64,000 bases of DNA from Hyposmocoma kahamanoa (lineage: Eukaryota; Arthropoda; Insecta; Lepidoptera; Cosmopterigidae), in assembly GCF_003589595.1 (NCBI RefSeq), contig NW_020653945.1:4267618-4331617 (forward strand), written 5' to 3'. Numbering within the stretch: the first letter of the stretch is position 1; every line of letters begins with the position of its first letter. This document shows positions 1-12,149 of the stretch, in pieces. The translations under genes were made by a program, and so were the position numbers. The notes under the pieces were generated by a model, which did not search any database, had not been told where the DNA came from, and saw only the letters and a list, made by a program, of their open reading frames with translations.

Positions 1-459
1 CCGAACAACCCATAAAAATATGGTTTTTTGCCTCTTCTGAAAAGTGTCGATTTTGAGTTATTCTCTTTTCCACTGTACTGATACATTAACTAGTTTACAG
101 CTTACACAAATCTTGTTGACTGTTTACAATGGTCATCTAGAATTAAACATTTTTGATAATGGTAAATGTATTCGTAGTAAGTCTATAAGGTAGAAGGTTT
201 ATAAAAACTACAATATATTATCATGTATTTAAATCAGTGAGTTTATTTAGTAAGAGATGCTTAAACTTGAAACAGCTTGCAAATTTACTGAATAAAAATT
301 GGTATCAGTTCTTGCGAAATTGAATATTATATGCGTTTCTTTTATTACTATCCTAAAATAAACATGTCTAAGGGGTAAAAAAGGTTCTACTCTAGGGTCT
401 GTGTCGCTATAACTCACAAGGACATTTTGGCAAATTGCCAAATATAAACAACAGCGGTA

Positions 460-800
460 GTCCAGTGGGAAAACGGTTGCTTTTCAAGTGAAAGGTCAGC
501 AGTTCGAATCCTAGTGGCGGAATGTACTTGTGATTTTAATATTTATATAAGGATGACAACACACCACGCGTGGGCGCGAGACGGGCGCACGCACCCGCTC
601 GTGGTATGATGTCGTTCATATAAATACCGGAATTACACCCGCCGCGCTCCCGACCCCACACGCACTCGCTTTCAGTGTGTTTCACGATTTAGAAAACGTG
701 TAAAATCCCCAACCTGCGTTGGGCCAGCATGACAGGCTGTGGCTTAAATCCTCTCCTTAGAAAAGACCCGTACTCAGTAGAGGGACGTATAATGGGTTTA
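460..800 (+). repeat. tRNA-like head and SINE tail, separated by a GC-rich insert
   Basis: 460-525 has A-box-like TAGTCCAGTGGGA and B-box-like AGTTCGAATCC. 700-800 matches the SINE body (CCCAACCTGCGTTGGGCCAG, GACCCGTACTCAGTAGAGGG, ATAATGGGTTTATGA). The GC-rich 555-690 piece between them (with CATATAAATACCGG) is unexplained. Confidence 0.5.
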
Positions 801-1509
801 TGATATAGCTATTCAAAAATTGTGTTATAAATAGTATTCGAAACTTAAAATATTGTCACCCTACCTTTTTCCAAATTCATAACTGGCCATTCAAATAGAT
901 TAGATTAGTAAACTAAATCATAACTTTAAAGTTTCGATAATGATCTCGTTTATAAGCTAAAAGTTCAAGGCCTGTTGTAACTGGTTGCAAAATGAAATGT
1001 GAGCAAAGTGTAAGACAATGGATTTATTACTTTGTGAGTAACCTTGATTTATGCGTAGGAGTTTTCAATGTGTAAAGTTTGGAACTTTTATGATATTGTA
1101 AGGTTTATAATGTCTTAAACAGTAAATCAAGAGATATGTAAATCTATGTAATTGAACGTCATTGCGATCTTGGACCGTTAATTTCCTATTTTCTTATCAT
1201 TGACTTGCAATTATATGGACGTCGGGTCCGCGCTAAAAAGTGTCCGAACTTATAGGGCGTTAAAATCGTATACAGAGCGTCATTCACGCTCTAGTCTTCG
1301 TTTGTTCAACTGACAGCGAAGCAAGCAAAATTAGACAGTACTGCGATGACGTTACAATTTACATTCAACGTTTTAGCTTTTTCATATTCCTTGACATGTC
1401 ACTACGTTTAAATAGGTTGACTTGGGACATTTTTTTCGTGGTTTTTGTATTAGACCCGTTGTCCATTTATTTGTAAGTCAATGTTTCTTATAGAGAAAAT
1501 TACAAGTAA
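801..1509. other. no gene seen
   Basis: AT-rich, stops in all frames, no recognised repeat. Confidence 0.5.
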
Positions 1510-1518
1510 CACGCCTAG

Positions 1519-1580
1519 TACGAGCAGTACATTATAGTTACACTAATGAGTCTTAAGACATACCTACTGTACTGCTCGTA
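1519..1580. repeat. inverted repeat around 36 bases
   Basis: GTACGAGCAGTAC (1519-1531) and GTACTGCTCGTAC (1568-1580), with ACACGCC-like sequence outside both arms. Possibly the ends of a tiny fold-back element. Confidence 0.6.
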
Positions 1581-1609
1581 CACGCCTCCTTTATACTTTA
1601 CAAATTGTT

Positions 1610-1880
1610 TTTTTTTTTATTGTACCAAGTGACGGGACGTTGTGAGCTTGGTGGTAAGCGACACGCCTATCGGTAACAGTTGCCATTCAGAGCTTTAAAT
1701 CACAGAGATCTAAGGGGCACTGCCACTGCGCCCGTCACCTGTGCCTGTAATTCACCAGCACCCTTACCCTTCCAAACGGGAACACAGTAATGCTCACGTT
1801 ACTGCTTGGCGGCAGAAATAGGTAAGATGGCAGTACTTCCCTGGACGAACTCTTTCACAAGGAGATTTACTGCTATTAGC
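1610..1880 (-). repeat. family-1 retroposon, near full length
   Basis: The family runs GTAGCAGTAGAGCTCCTTGT, GAAAGAGTTCGTCCAGG, TATTTCTGCCGCCAAGCAGT, AATGTGAGCATTACTGCGTT, CACATGGGACTTGTCAACTT, ATGTCTCAGGGTGACGGGCG, CAGATCTTTGCGATTTAAAG, TGGCACTGCAACTGTTATGG, TGTCGCTTACCACCAGGCGC, ACTTGTTCGTCCCGTCACTT, then TATAAAAAAA. The A-rich 3' end suggests a LINE 3' end or SINE. This copy is on the minus strand with its T run at 1610. Confidence 0.75.
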
Positions 1881-1924
1881 GTCAATAAAGTCCGATTTTT
1901 TTAAATTTATGTTTAATTAAATTT

Positions 1925-2110
1925 TTGTAGAATTGATATTGATATTTTTTATGTGAAATTACTAGTTTGTTATAATTATTATAATACAAAGATCGAACAC
2001 TTAGAAAAAATTCCTTCGATCCGGCCGGATTCGAACCGACGTCTCCCAGCATACGGTGCCAGACGCTTTACCAACTAAGCCACGGAACGAACCAGCGTAC
2101 TTTATGAAAC
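1925..2110 (-). repeat. tRNA-derived SINE, family 2
   Basis: Minus strand: GTTCCGTGGCTTAGTTGGTA (A-box part), GACGTCGGTTCGAATCCGGC (B box), then TTTTTTCTAAGTGTTCGATC and TAACAAACTAGTAATTTCAC. The acceptor stem does not pair as in a true tRNA. 2150-2240 is a piece of the same family's body in opposite orientation (GGGCTGGTAGCTGTAAAGG, TAGATGACGCTACGGC). Confidence 0.75.
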
Positions 2111-2330
2111 TTTCTATGTGCTTGTTGTCATGTCTTTGTAATTGGCAACATCTCCAGCCGGGGCTGGTAGCTGTAAAGGTATCTAACTGGGTGACGAAAT
2201 ACTTCCATAGATTTTTCATAGATGACGCTACGGCTAATAAGTTATTTTTAGTTAATTTTTACTTACGAATTTTTTTTTGTAGAAATTTTGAGTATTCTTC
2301 GTTTTAATATTTTCTCTTTGATTCATCTAG

Positions 2331-3040
2331 TCAAAGGTAGAACATTTTTTTGAACACGCATTGAGATATTTTCGATGGCTTATTCGCGTTTTGTTCTCCG
2401 ACGAGATGGACTGAATCCTCTGTTAATTTGGATTTCTTGACGACAACGGTGCCTCGGTTTGCATTCTGGGCACTGGATGATGTGGACCCGGAATCGATTC
2501 CCTGGTTCTGATCTGGGTATTCTGGATAGTGCCTCGGAGTGAATTCCGTTGCTCTAGTACTCAGAGTACAGGGAATTCTCAGGTTTGAGACCAAGTAATT
2601 AGTGTGCTGCCATCCTAATTCAAAAGGACACATGCCAAAATTTTTTTTTTTACATTTTTCTTCATGTATGGACTATCGGAAATAATTTTGTTCGTAATTT
2701 TCAAAAAGTTATTAAGAAAATTTAGCACACGTCCAAAACCTGCCCATTTCCTAAGCAAGTTGACGTTTGTCTATATTCCTAAGCAAATACTTCTTATTCT
2801 CCATTTTACAATGAGATATGGGCGCATATCTGACATGTAATCAATGTTAAACTATTATAATTTTCAAATTTTCAGTTGTTTTTACTTTGTCACAAAATGG
2901 AAAAAATAATTTTGTTTAATTTAGATTTTTTTCAATAGGTTGAGTAAGGCTGTACTCAGTCGATGTCAATTTAATTTCTATTTTATGTCTGTCGTATTCA
3001 GTTAAATATTAACATATTAATATATTTTAAATTGTAATTA
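2331..3040. other. no gene seen
   Basis: A 100-codon minus frame at 2331-2633 starts at a Met but shows no domain or splice context. 2576-2635 and 3905-3935 share CATCCTAATTCAAAAGGA in opposite orientation, so both are probably pieces of one unknown repeat. Confidence 0.4.
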
Positions 3041-3044
3041 ATAA

Positions 3045-3330
3045 GGAAGCCGTGGTAGACTAATGGTTTGGCCTACTGCCTCTCAAGCAGAGGGTCGTGG
3101 GTTCGTATCCGGGCTCGCACCTTTGAGTTTCTCGGAATTTATGTGCAAAATTTAATATGAAGTTTATCATTAGCTTTTCGGTGAAGGAAAACATCGTGAT
3201 GAAACCTTCGTGTCAAGTCCCCAACCCATATTGGGCCAGCGTGGCGGACTATGGCCTAAACCCCCGTCTGAAAGGAGACCCATGCCCGGCAGTGGAACGT
3301 ATAAATGGGTTGATGATGATATTTTATATT
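3045..3330 (+). repeat. tRNA-derived SINE, complete
   Basis: Head with CCGTGGTAGACTAATGG (A box) and GTGGGTTCGTATCCGG (B box). Body CGGTGAAGGAAAACATCGTG, CCAACCCATATTGGGCCAGC, GTGGCGGACTATGGCC, GTGGAACGTATAAATGGG, ending in GTTGATGATGATAT. A well-known lepidopteran SINE type. Confidence 0.85.
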
Positions 3331-4793
3331 CTCACTTTTTTTTCCAGTGTGTATATTTACAGAGTGATTTAACTTTTGCATGTGCAGACAAAGATTTCAC
3401 AGAAAACAATTCGAATGTAAAATTATCCTACCAAAAATATATAGTTTATGCTTGAGAAGTAGTGAAAATATCAATTGTGAAACTCTGTCATGAAAAATAT
3501 GACAAATGTGAAAATTTTCAAACGCACATATAACTACCATACCATACCGGACCGGTCATATAAGTAAATATAAAAATATTGTAGTTTTATTGGTAGTACA
3601 AACAGATTCATTATACTATGCTTAGTAAATAATTGTAATCATTTCCTTAAATATGAAAATGGAAACACAAATTACTACGATATACGGACGTAAGTTGGAC
3701 TAGCGTCCTATTTGCCTAGTAGTTTCCCTTAAATTGTTAAGTGAAATAGACGGTTATCATTTTTTAAATTAAATATTCGATGAAAGCGAATTAATATTTA
3801 ATTACCTCATTCATACCAAAATCTTCCGCTTTATTTGCAAAAATCATTTTTTAAAGGTGCGATGAAGCAAAAACTAAAACCGCCCATTTCTCAAAACGCA
3901 TAAAATAGACATGCGTCCTTTTGAATTAGGACGGCAGTGTGGTTGTTTAGCACATTATTATTTTGCAACAGAAAATCACAAACGTGTAGTAACGGCTGAG
4001 GTTGGCATATTTGAACCTTTTGCGGTGTTGAGAGATCGGTGGAGCCCGCACCATACAAGCCCAAAATCAAGCAAGATCATAGGAGGGAGCTACAGATCAT
4101 CCACCCAACATTAGTTTTATCAAATTCATAAAGCCTAACACCTGTTCAATTTAAATACCAGTCTGAAGTTCAACGTAAGATATCAAATTCTGTTCATTGC
4201 CGAAATCCATCTCGGATTCGCGAAGAATTTGAAACTCTCAGCCGAAGTTCGAGATATCCAATCGAAGATGATTCCTAGCAGGAACTACGCGAAGAAAAGA
4301 AATTAAAACGATGGCCGTTGTTTCGTATTTTCGTAGTAAACCCTTTGAGAATGTGAGTTATTCAAACATTTCAATCTACTACATAAATACTGTATTCGCA
4401 ATAAAAAATTTCAAATTTTTAAAATGGCAACATAGCTTTATCGACTGAAATAAATATGTGGCGGCGAAGTTTATCACGTATCGCATGCGATATAGAGCCA
4501 TGCTACGCATGCAGTAGTTAGCATATTGTTCTTAAACATGACAATGCATTGTATTCCATGACACAAGAATCAACAAAAACCTTTTCGCCTTCAAAGACGG
4601 TTTCCTTATCTGCTCTTATCCAGTCTATTGTCTACATACGCCACATCATTAGAGAGAGCATTGTGAATAGGTGCGGAATCTATTAGGGAGGGAAGACACT
4701 TGTCAGTTAAAGTGAATGGGTGGCAAATGTGTACTATTGTAGGGTTACCATGAATAATGTTCGTGTAAAATCTTTTTATGGTAAATACTTTTT

Positions 4794-4985
4794 TTAGTAG
4801 CAGTAGCGCTCCTTGCGAAAGAGTTACCTTACACGTTTCTGCTGCCAAGTAGTAATGTGAGCATTACAGCGTTCCAGTTTCAAAGAGTAAGGGTGCTTGT
4901 GAAATTACACGCACATGCACTTGTCACCTTATGTCTCAGGGTGACGGGTGCAGTGGCAGGGCAGTGAAGACACGTAAGAAAAACC
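4794..4985 (+). repeat. family-1 retroposon, 5' two thirds
   Basis: TAGTAGCAGTAGCGCTCCTT through TATGTCTCAGGGTGACGGGT; stops after GCAGTGGCAGGGCAGTG. Confidence 0.7.
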
Positions 4986-5434
4986 ATAAAAGTAAATCTA
5001 AAATTTTCGAAAGAATGTATTTTAAATTCTCCTTGAAATCCTTATACTTAGGTTTTTATTTGGTTTATGATGTTCGATTTACTAATCGATTATTAAAACT
5101 TAATTTCATAAACCGAATGTTTTTTGTCGTACAGCATTATGCAACCATGGACTATCCATATTTCTACATTTGAAAAATGACCTCACTTTTGGGTTAACAT
5201 TTTTGAAATGCAATTTTAAGATGTTATTGAAATGAATATTGTTAGAAAAAGCGGTGAGATACCAAGTTGAAACCTTCAAAACATACGTGAAAGTATTACT
5301 TAGTGCATTTATTGAGCGATTGCTTTAGAATTTTAAATATAACGGTTTGATGTAAAATGTCATGTAAAATGGTTTGAAACTAACTATACCTGCCATATTA
5401 CAAATAAAACAATTGAAAATAGATTTATTCATCA

Positions 5435-5690
5435 TCAAGACATTTATACATCCCGCTGCTTAGCACAGGTCTCCTCTCAAGCGAGGGTTTAGGCCACAGT
5501 CCGCCACGCTGGCCCAATACTGGTTGAGGACTTCACTCGTTTTCCGAGGGTTGTGAACTTTCTTCAACGTGAAGGTTATATCACGTTCACATTTTTTTAC
5601 CGAAACGCTGATGGTAAATTTCAAATAAATTGGAGGCGAGCCAAGAGGCAATAGGGTCCAACCGTTAGACTACTACGTCTTTGTAGTGAA
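5435..5690 (-). repeat. SINE, same family as 3045-3330
   Basis: Minus strand carries TTTGAAATTTACCATCAGCG, AACGTGATATAACCTTCACG, CAGTATTGGGCCAGCGTGGC, CTAAACCCTCGCTTGAGAGG and a short TGATGA tail. The B box is decayed. Confidence 0.7.
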
Positions 5691-5699
5691 GCAGATAAT

Positions 5700-7385
5700 G
5701 ACAGTATTATTGCCAAAAAACATTCCTGTAGTACGTTCTAAGTAGAGTGAGTAAGTAATTCATGATTATTTTATGAATCGAAAACTGACAGATGGTAATA
5801 TTGTTGAATATTATGCAACATAAATAAAACGCTTTCACTTTAATGTCCTTGTAAATATAAGTTTATAGTCAGCCTACAGAGTCGGTACGAAAAGTGTTTT
5901 TTGATGTAAAGTTTAATGGGGTACTAAAGACGTAAAAAAGATTGTTTTTGTACTTTCGGCAAGTCACTTTCCTTTATTGGTTATTGTATAACGTTGTCGA
6001 CACAAAGAGTTACACTGCTATCATTAATTGCGTTATTATGCGATCTTAAGAGAAGAACATTGGTAATTTAGATTTCGAAGTTGTGCAGTCATTATAATTT
6101 CAAATGCTGAAACGCGTAACTTTGTATCAAATTGGAATTCGAACTAACAGCGATTGTACAAATAAAGAATTGTACAAACGGCGAATGTGAATTGAGACTC
6201 ATTTACCATTTAACACTTCATTTTCACTACGGAAGAAAAAATGACAATGGCAGTGCATTGAATCTCGATTACTATCAGAACCGCTGTCGCCAAAACTCAC
6301 ACTACGATTAAGAAATCTTGATAATGATTGGTCGTTGTTTCTAATAAAGATGTAATAAATACGTGACTGTTAATATAATTCAAACTTTACCCCGTTGGCA
6401 TATTGTTGAAAGCTCAATACTGTAACAGTTTTCGTTTTGATTTTGTGTTGAAATTCAATTGCATGTACTGCCATCTAGCACCAATAGCCGAAAGACTATG
6501 AGACGACGAACGATTAACGTCTATTAACGTTCTCCAAAAAAAGTCGACCATATTGCAGCGGTGTAAGGTTTACTTTCATTCTTATTACAAAAAAATTGTT
6601 ACGATAATCAGATATCACGGTTACATGAAACACCACCATGGGCATGGGCTGTAATCCACACATGCAAGTGAGTCTATAATTTTTGAACTCCATAGTAGCA
6701 AAATAAGGCATTTCCGCGGTTTTCGAGGTTATGCGTGAGATAATTGACACGACCATAACGTACAAAGCAAAAATGGTGGACTAAGCTCTAGTACGTTGAA
6801 CTCCGCGTACTGTTGGCGCACGTGTCACACCCACTATGCACTTCTTATTGTTCTGTGATTTTCGCATTTGTATAAATAGCATAGTAAAATACAGACACGC
6901 ATGTGGTGTGGTATTAACAGTGCGCTTGCAATTAGTCTCGGCTTTTGTCAGGTGCGGTTTTTTGGGCGCGTGTCCAAACGCACACCTCGAGTGTCTGATC
7001 GGTAGTTCGCGACAGCACTCGTACACGAATGTTTCGTCGAACGTGCGAATGTGAAGGCGAAAGACCGTGTAAATCTGGGATGAGAAATTGTACCATCTGC
7101 TCACAATCTTTGAACCTATTATTATTTTAATCTATAAATACCGGCAACGACGACACGGATTAATCAAAACAAGTACGAAATGTTGCGTATTTTTCATACA
7201 AGATACACAGATATAGGCGTCAATAACTTCTCCCAATATGCACGTTTTATTTTTCGTTTGCACAATTTTGGTCCTCGTAATGCCATTTCTAATAACTCCT
7301 GTACAAGCTGACAGTTGCTGGGTTCAGTGGATATTTTAGTCTTATTTAATCTTAATTACTAAAAGTTTTTCAACAAAACTGAATA
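5700..7385. other. no gene seen; GC-richer patch at 6780-7060
   Basis: 6781-7104 is open on the minus strand (107 codons) and contains many CpG and TCGAACGTGCG-type words. No domain is recognised. A TATAAATACCGG box follows at about 7133 and resembles CATATAAATACCGG at 616. Unexplained. Confidence 0.3.
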
Positions 7386-7387
7386 GG

Positions 7388-7610
7388 TAGGAAAGTAACA
7401 GTAGAGCTCCGTGTGAAAAGGGTCGCCCACAGAAGCCACCAATACCTATTGCTGCCGCAAATCAGTAATGTTTGTTGCATTCCGAATTTGTCAACTTTAT
7501 GTTTCAGGGCGACGGGTGCCTGTGCTCCTCAGATCTTTGCGATTAAAACTCTTGTGACAATGCAACTGTTACTTGTTCATCACGTCATTTGATATCATAA
7601 AAATAAACTT
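7388..7610 (+). repeat. family-1 retroposon, diverged
   Basis: AACAGTAGAGCTCCGTGTGA to TTCATCACGTCATTTGATAT; internal part shortened. Confidence 0.7.
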
Positions 7611-7611
7611 T

Positions 7612-9490
7612 CTAGAAAATTCTACAATTGCATTACAGTAATTACGTGAAGATCCTTTTGGATTACATTATTTCGATATTAAAGAAAGAAAGGACTCAGT
7701 ACAAAGATTATTAAACACACTCATTTCCTTTCCATGATAAAAACTTATGTATTTAAACAATTACCTTGAAAACCTGCAAATTTAAGCACCTACCTATTCG
7801 TTTTTCGTTTCTACAAAAACACCTAAAATTATTTCCCAATATAAACATCTCACACGTACGAGTGACAAATGAACCTGCCGGCGAAATGGCAATCGACAAG
7901 AACACATTCGCTTGCGTAAGAGTTCGGTAATGGATCGATAATCACTTTCGCTACTGTATTGATATGCGCCGTGCTACCATCGAACGCAATTGTACCGTGA
8001 CCATGATTTTGATGGACAGTCTTATTTCTATACTTGTACAAGATTAAAAAAACACATGCGTCATGGTCATGTACAGTCGTAAGGCGATGGCGTTTTGATG
8101 ACAAGTGAATTAGGTTGTGTATTGACTTGTATTTATATTTTGTATTTATCTAATGTCACATGTATATAGTCAGGTGTTACAAATGTGTCACATTACGACT
8201 TGAGTGTAGTATGTACATGACCCTGAATAGGGCACTGTAAGTCAAAATATTGAATACAATAAAATGAAATAAAATTTTAATAAAAATTGAGAAGCATAAA
8301 CAAATAATTGTTTCTTGTACATAATTTTGAAAGGCTTGATTATATGTGGCCTGAAATTATTTTTTTTTTCGCAATACTTTTGAATTACCAAAAAGTAGCA
8401 ACCCAAAAATTTTGACTATTTTGTGTGGTCCTAATATTGCAGAAACCATGGTCACCCACCGGTGACATAATAGCGAGTGCGTGTCGGCGCCGGCGCATGA
8501 AAGCCAAGTGGCAATGTCGGTATTGTTTATGTTTACTTACCGATTGTAATTGTACTTGCTAATTTAATGGACCTTTACTGCACGCCTACAGTCACTAATT
8601 TATGTACTTATGACACATTAAGCTTGGTTACAGTGTCAAAGTTAACGCGATGTTATTCGCAATTAGCAGTTTTTTTATTAGCTGCTACGCTTGCTAGAAG
8701 GCAAAACAACAAGTGTAATTAAAGTTATTGCCAAGCCACAAAATTAATTTACACATTACTTTTTTTAGCTGCTATTTTGGATTTGCCGTCTTGAAAGCAA
8801 TTTGAAACACGTCGTTGGCCTTCATCGTTTTTTATAATTATTCGTTTAAACGCCCTCATCTATTTTAACAGCTTCCGAAATATGACACGCCTACACTTGA
8901 AAATTGTTTCAATTATGAAGCTTGTATACCGACATATAGCCCTCTATTGGAGGAACAATCCATCTACATTATGCGAAAGTAAACTGAGCTACACCTATGG
9001 ATTTACAATTTAATTGGTTTTTTCGTTTTTGTCTAGAAAGTGAGGAGTATTTTTCGTGATCAGAAAATACGCGTTACATTGCTTTCTACAGTATATTTCT
9101 TGCAATACTTTGTGTCTTTGTTTAAGTTCTATTGTTTCGCCATTACCTTTAAGTAAGTTATAAAAGCCAGAGGATTCTAATTTGTATTGCACATTTTATA
9201 AAAGTTTGAAGACGCAAAGCGGTCACTGTTTACCCTGTAAACACAGTTGAATTGGTCTTAAAGAATTTTCACTTGCTTTGAGGTTTCTTTTCTTTGTTTT
9301 TTCCTTGTAGTTTCCGATTATTCTGTTTCGTATTTTTGGTACCTAGCATCTAACGAACTATCTAGCAACCTAATTGATTTTAAAAAGAATTTGCTTTTTA
9401 AATTTCCGATTTTGATAAAATTGGATCAATAATTCTATTTACGAGTATCACCGGAATTAGCAATAAAATAATCAAGATTTATTTTTTGCA
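7612..9490. other. no gene seen
   Basis: AT-rich; one GC-rich word cluster near 8470-8510. No recognised coding or repeat. Confidence 0.5.
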
Positions 9491-9496
9491 AAGCGC

Positions 9497-9853
9497 TTTT
9501 CAGTAGCAGTACTGCACCTTACGAAAGAGTTCATTCGGGGGAGTACTAGAAGTAAAGTTATTTGATTGCCCGAAAGAAGCTGTGTTCTGTTCATCGCTCA
9601 TTCACACATACACCTCACGCCCTTGGTGGTTCAACGATTTGCACTCAGGGTGCTAGATGATGAGGTTCGATTCCTGGTAAGGCAGTTTTTGTTGTCAACT
9701 TTATGTCTCAGGGTGACGGGCGCAGAGCCAGTGCCCCTAAGGATCTACGTAAATTAAAGCTCCGGGTCGCACTGCAACTGTTATGTATAGGCGTGTCGCT
9801 TACCACCAGGAGCACGACTTATTCGTCCCGTCACTTAATATCGTAAAAAACAA
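9497..9853 (+). repeat. family-1 retroposon containing a tRNA-like stretch
   Basis: The 5' half (AGTAGCAGTACTGCACCTTA) and 3' half (TTATGTCTCAGGGTGACGGG to GTCACTTAATATCGTAAAAA) enclose 9620-9690, with TTGGTGGTTCAACGATTTGC and GAGGTTCGATTCCTGG, a B-box-like motif. A chimera of two retroposons. Confidence 0.65.
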
Positions 9854-9859
9854 GCCAAC

Positions 9860-10925
9860 CACACCAACAAACCTGGTTTTAAACTAGCGAAGTCCAGTAC
9901 TTAGACTACCAGAGCAACAAAGTAGCAACAACCTCAAAACAGAACCAATTTAGTAAAGTTGTTTTCTTAAATACTTTATACCGGGAACACAGTATTGCTA
10001 ACCACTGGGTTGTTGAAGTAGTCAGTGTTTTATTTTTTTGTATTATCAAGATAAAATCTACTCAGAAAACGTGCTGTTAGACGATTGTTCCCGGTAGCAA
10101 AAAGGCATAATTTCCCATGTAATGAATGCCTCACTTTTGAACAGGCATACGTATCGTAACTCAGACGGCTTGGTTTACTTTCCCCCTATATTATGCATGC
10201 CGGTGAAGCCTACCGGCCACGCTAGCACAGACGCAAATGTACATAAACAACAAACATAAACAAACGTAATAACTTTTGTATGAAAAGAAAAAAACATCAA
10301 TTTTATAAACACAAAGAGTAACATTATAGAAAGCGAATTTACAAAGGTTGTTTTCAACTAAGGAATAGCGGCTATTGCCTCTGTTACGTGCTTGATCTAA
10401 ACTTTAGAATTAATAACGCTCTACAGTGTAACCAAGAAACCACAAACTATCATTTACAATTTCTGTGTTGTCATTAGAAATTCTCTTAGCAAAACCACTC
10501 TGGGGTAAAAGAGCAGTAATGCATACAGAATAAGTTAGGGCCATAGATAGCGACCTGAGTAACTCCGACAGTTGATATGAGTTGCGTTTCTGCTAACAAC
10601 AACTAGTTTTATCTTGTTCTAGTTGGTTATGTTAGATAATTGTATTTATTCGACTGAAATATGATATTTATTTACTATTGTTACATCAAGAACGCATATA
10701 CTGAATGTAGAATTCAATTTAGTATTGTCCACAGCTCGTATTAAACACAGGTAATGCAATAATGTAATTCTTTTTTGATTTCCAGCCTTATTAATGAAAC
10801 AATTCATTGGTAACGATTTTATAAGTTACAAGCCAGAGAATACATCATCACATTTCGCATTACGTTACATTTCATTACAAGTCAATGTTTTGTCATTCAA
10901 AATTCGTGATAAAAGTAGTCGCAAT
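9860..10925. other. no gene seen
   Basis: AT-rich spacer upstream of the Penelope-like fragment. The upstream part of that element is not found here. Confidence 0.5.
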
Positions 10926-10927
10926 GA

Positions 10928-11525
10928 CATTTCGTCAAACACCGTCGCGTAAACAAGTCTGCAGTCTGCGAGCATGTCATGGATAAACCTACACATTCAA
11001 TGAAGTTTGACAAACCCCAGGTCCTTGCAAAAGAAGTCCGTTATCTGCCCAGGATGCTGCGAGAGGCCATCGAAATTAAAAAACATCCTAATTTCAACAG
11101 GGAAGATGGTTTCTCCGTACCACCAGTTTGGGATCCAGTATTTCCTCTAATGAAAAATCCCAGACAGACATAAGACTGCAGTACTAATTAATATGTTTTA
11201 ATTTATTCTAATTTCTATTAATAATTAATAATAAATTAAACTTAATAAAAAAATTCATTCAATAAAATAATTTGTAAAACTTAATGTAGCGTAAATTGGA
11301 ATGTTTTCTGTTTTGTAAAATTAAAAATAAGGTATTTAATTAATAACTATTGTAACTATAGTGAAAAAATAGGGTGGTTTGCATCAGTATTAGACATAAC
11401 TGGTTGAAAACTGTACCACCTCAGTCAACCGTGACCATGGGACCTGTAAAGGGCCCGAAACGTCGGTTTGTTTGAAAAAACAAATATACGCGATTTAGAT
11501 CCGGAAAAATAGTTTCATTCCTATT
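10928..11525 (+). mobile_element. Penelope-like retroelement, 3' end
   Basis: An open frame after a stop at 10925 reads HFVKHRRVNKSAVCEHVMD, then DKPQVLAKEVRYLPRMLREA, IEIKKHPNFNREDG and ...WDPVF, ending at 11173. This is the C-terminal end of the GIY-YIG endonuclease domain fused to the reverse transcriptase of Penelope-like elements (the REAIEI-K-HP-NFNREDG signature). The 3' UTR ends with a block found repeatedly in the window: GTGACCATGGGACCTGTAAA, GGGCCCGAAACGT, a GTTTGTTTGAAAAAACAAA run, and a terminal CGCGATTTAGATCCGGAAAA. The element is heavily 5'-truncated. Confidence 0.8.
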
Positions 11526-11654
11526 TCGTTAAATCTTAATAAAATTGATTACAGGAAATAAGAAGTTCTTCAATGTCATAAAATTACTTTACTACGCGAC
11601 TTCTTTAATTTAATCATGAGCACTTGTAGAATTTCAAGATTATAAATATGGCCA

Positions 11655-11855
11655 CACTTATGTATATAGGTATGTATGTTTATTTTCCACATTTATATAG
11701 CAAACGGCTATGGAGTGGAATTCCTGAACGGTATATCTTCTACCTTTTCAAGGTGAGAGGAAATAGGCGTTATTTAAGTGTACATGCTCTATCGTCTACC
11801 TCATCGTCACTTTCCATCAGGTCAAATGAAGGGCAAATGCGCACTTATCTTTCTT
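11655..11855 (+). mobile_element. LINE 3' end fragment (same family as 17525-17835)
   Basis: A translated piece with W-S-G-I-P-E-R-Y and FKVRGNRRYL, then a tail with CATGCTC...CATCGTCACTTTCCATCAGG. The same end is found on the minus strand at 17525-17640. W-N-x-(I/L)-P is the usual C-terminal motif of non-LTR reverse transcriptase ORFs. Confidence 0.55.
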
Positions 11856-11867
11856 AACTTTGTTACT

Positions 11868-12010
11868 GTTTTATCTGACGGCCTCACTAGGCTAGGTTTG
11901 CGGATGCGAGATGAGGAGGTCTCGGGTTTGGTTCCCGTTAAAATTGATTTGGAAACGAATTTTTCTAAATAGATTTTGGTCTTAGATGTTCTGGGTGTCG
12001 CCCCGCAATG
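11868..12010 (+). repeat. tRNA-like SINE fragment
   Basis: ACGGCCTCACTAGGCTAGGT with GGTCTCGGGTTTGGTTCCCG (B-box-like), then GAAACGAATTTTTCTAAAT and CTGGGTGTCGCCCCGC. Adjacent to the LINE tail at 11655-11855. Confidence 0.5.
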
Positions 12011-12149
12011 AAATTCATTGCTCGGGTAGTCATATCACAGACAATTCCCTAGTCCGGATAATTGGTGTGATTGTTTGGCCCACTATGATCTTATCAGCTT
12101 TATTACATAATTAATTTACACGTCATGTATTTCAATGATTACGAGTCGA

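Noticed and set aside
3045..3120. A functional tRNA gene
   Set aside because: A and B boxes are present but the ends do not pair as an acceptor stem, and a SINE body follows. The same holds for the tRNA-like heads at 2020, 15200, 15680, 38890, 43080 and 61620.
4480..4530. CGTATCGCATGCGATATAG and CTACGCATGCAGTAG palindromes as a regulatory site
   Set aside because: Short palindromic words around GCATGC with no further context; not distinguishable from chance.
6781..7104. 107-codon minus-strand ORF as a gene
   Set aside because: No domain, no splice signals, composition driven by a local CpG-rich patch, and the other strand is also open.
11430..11480. Hammerhead ribozyme in the Penelope-like tails
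   Set aside because: Penelope-like elements can carry hammerheads and the tail has CCCGAAACG, but I do not see the CUGANGA core; the place where it should be reads CTGTAAAG. Without a folding and covariation search I do not claim it.
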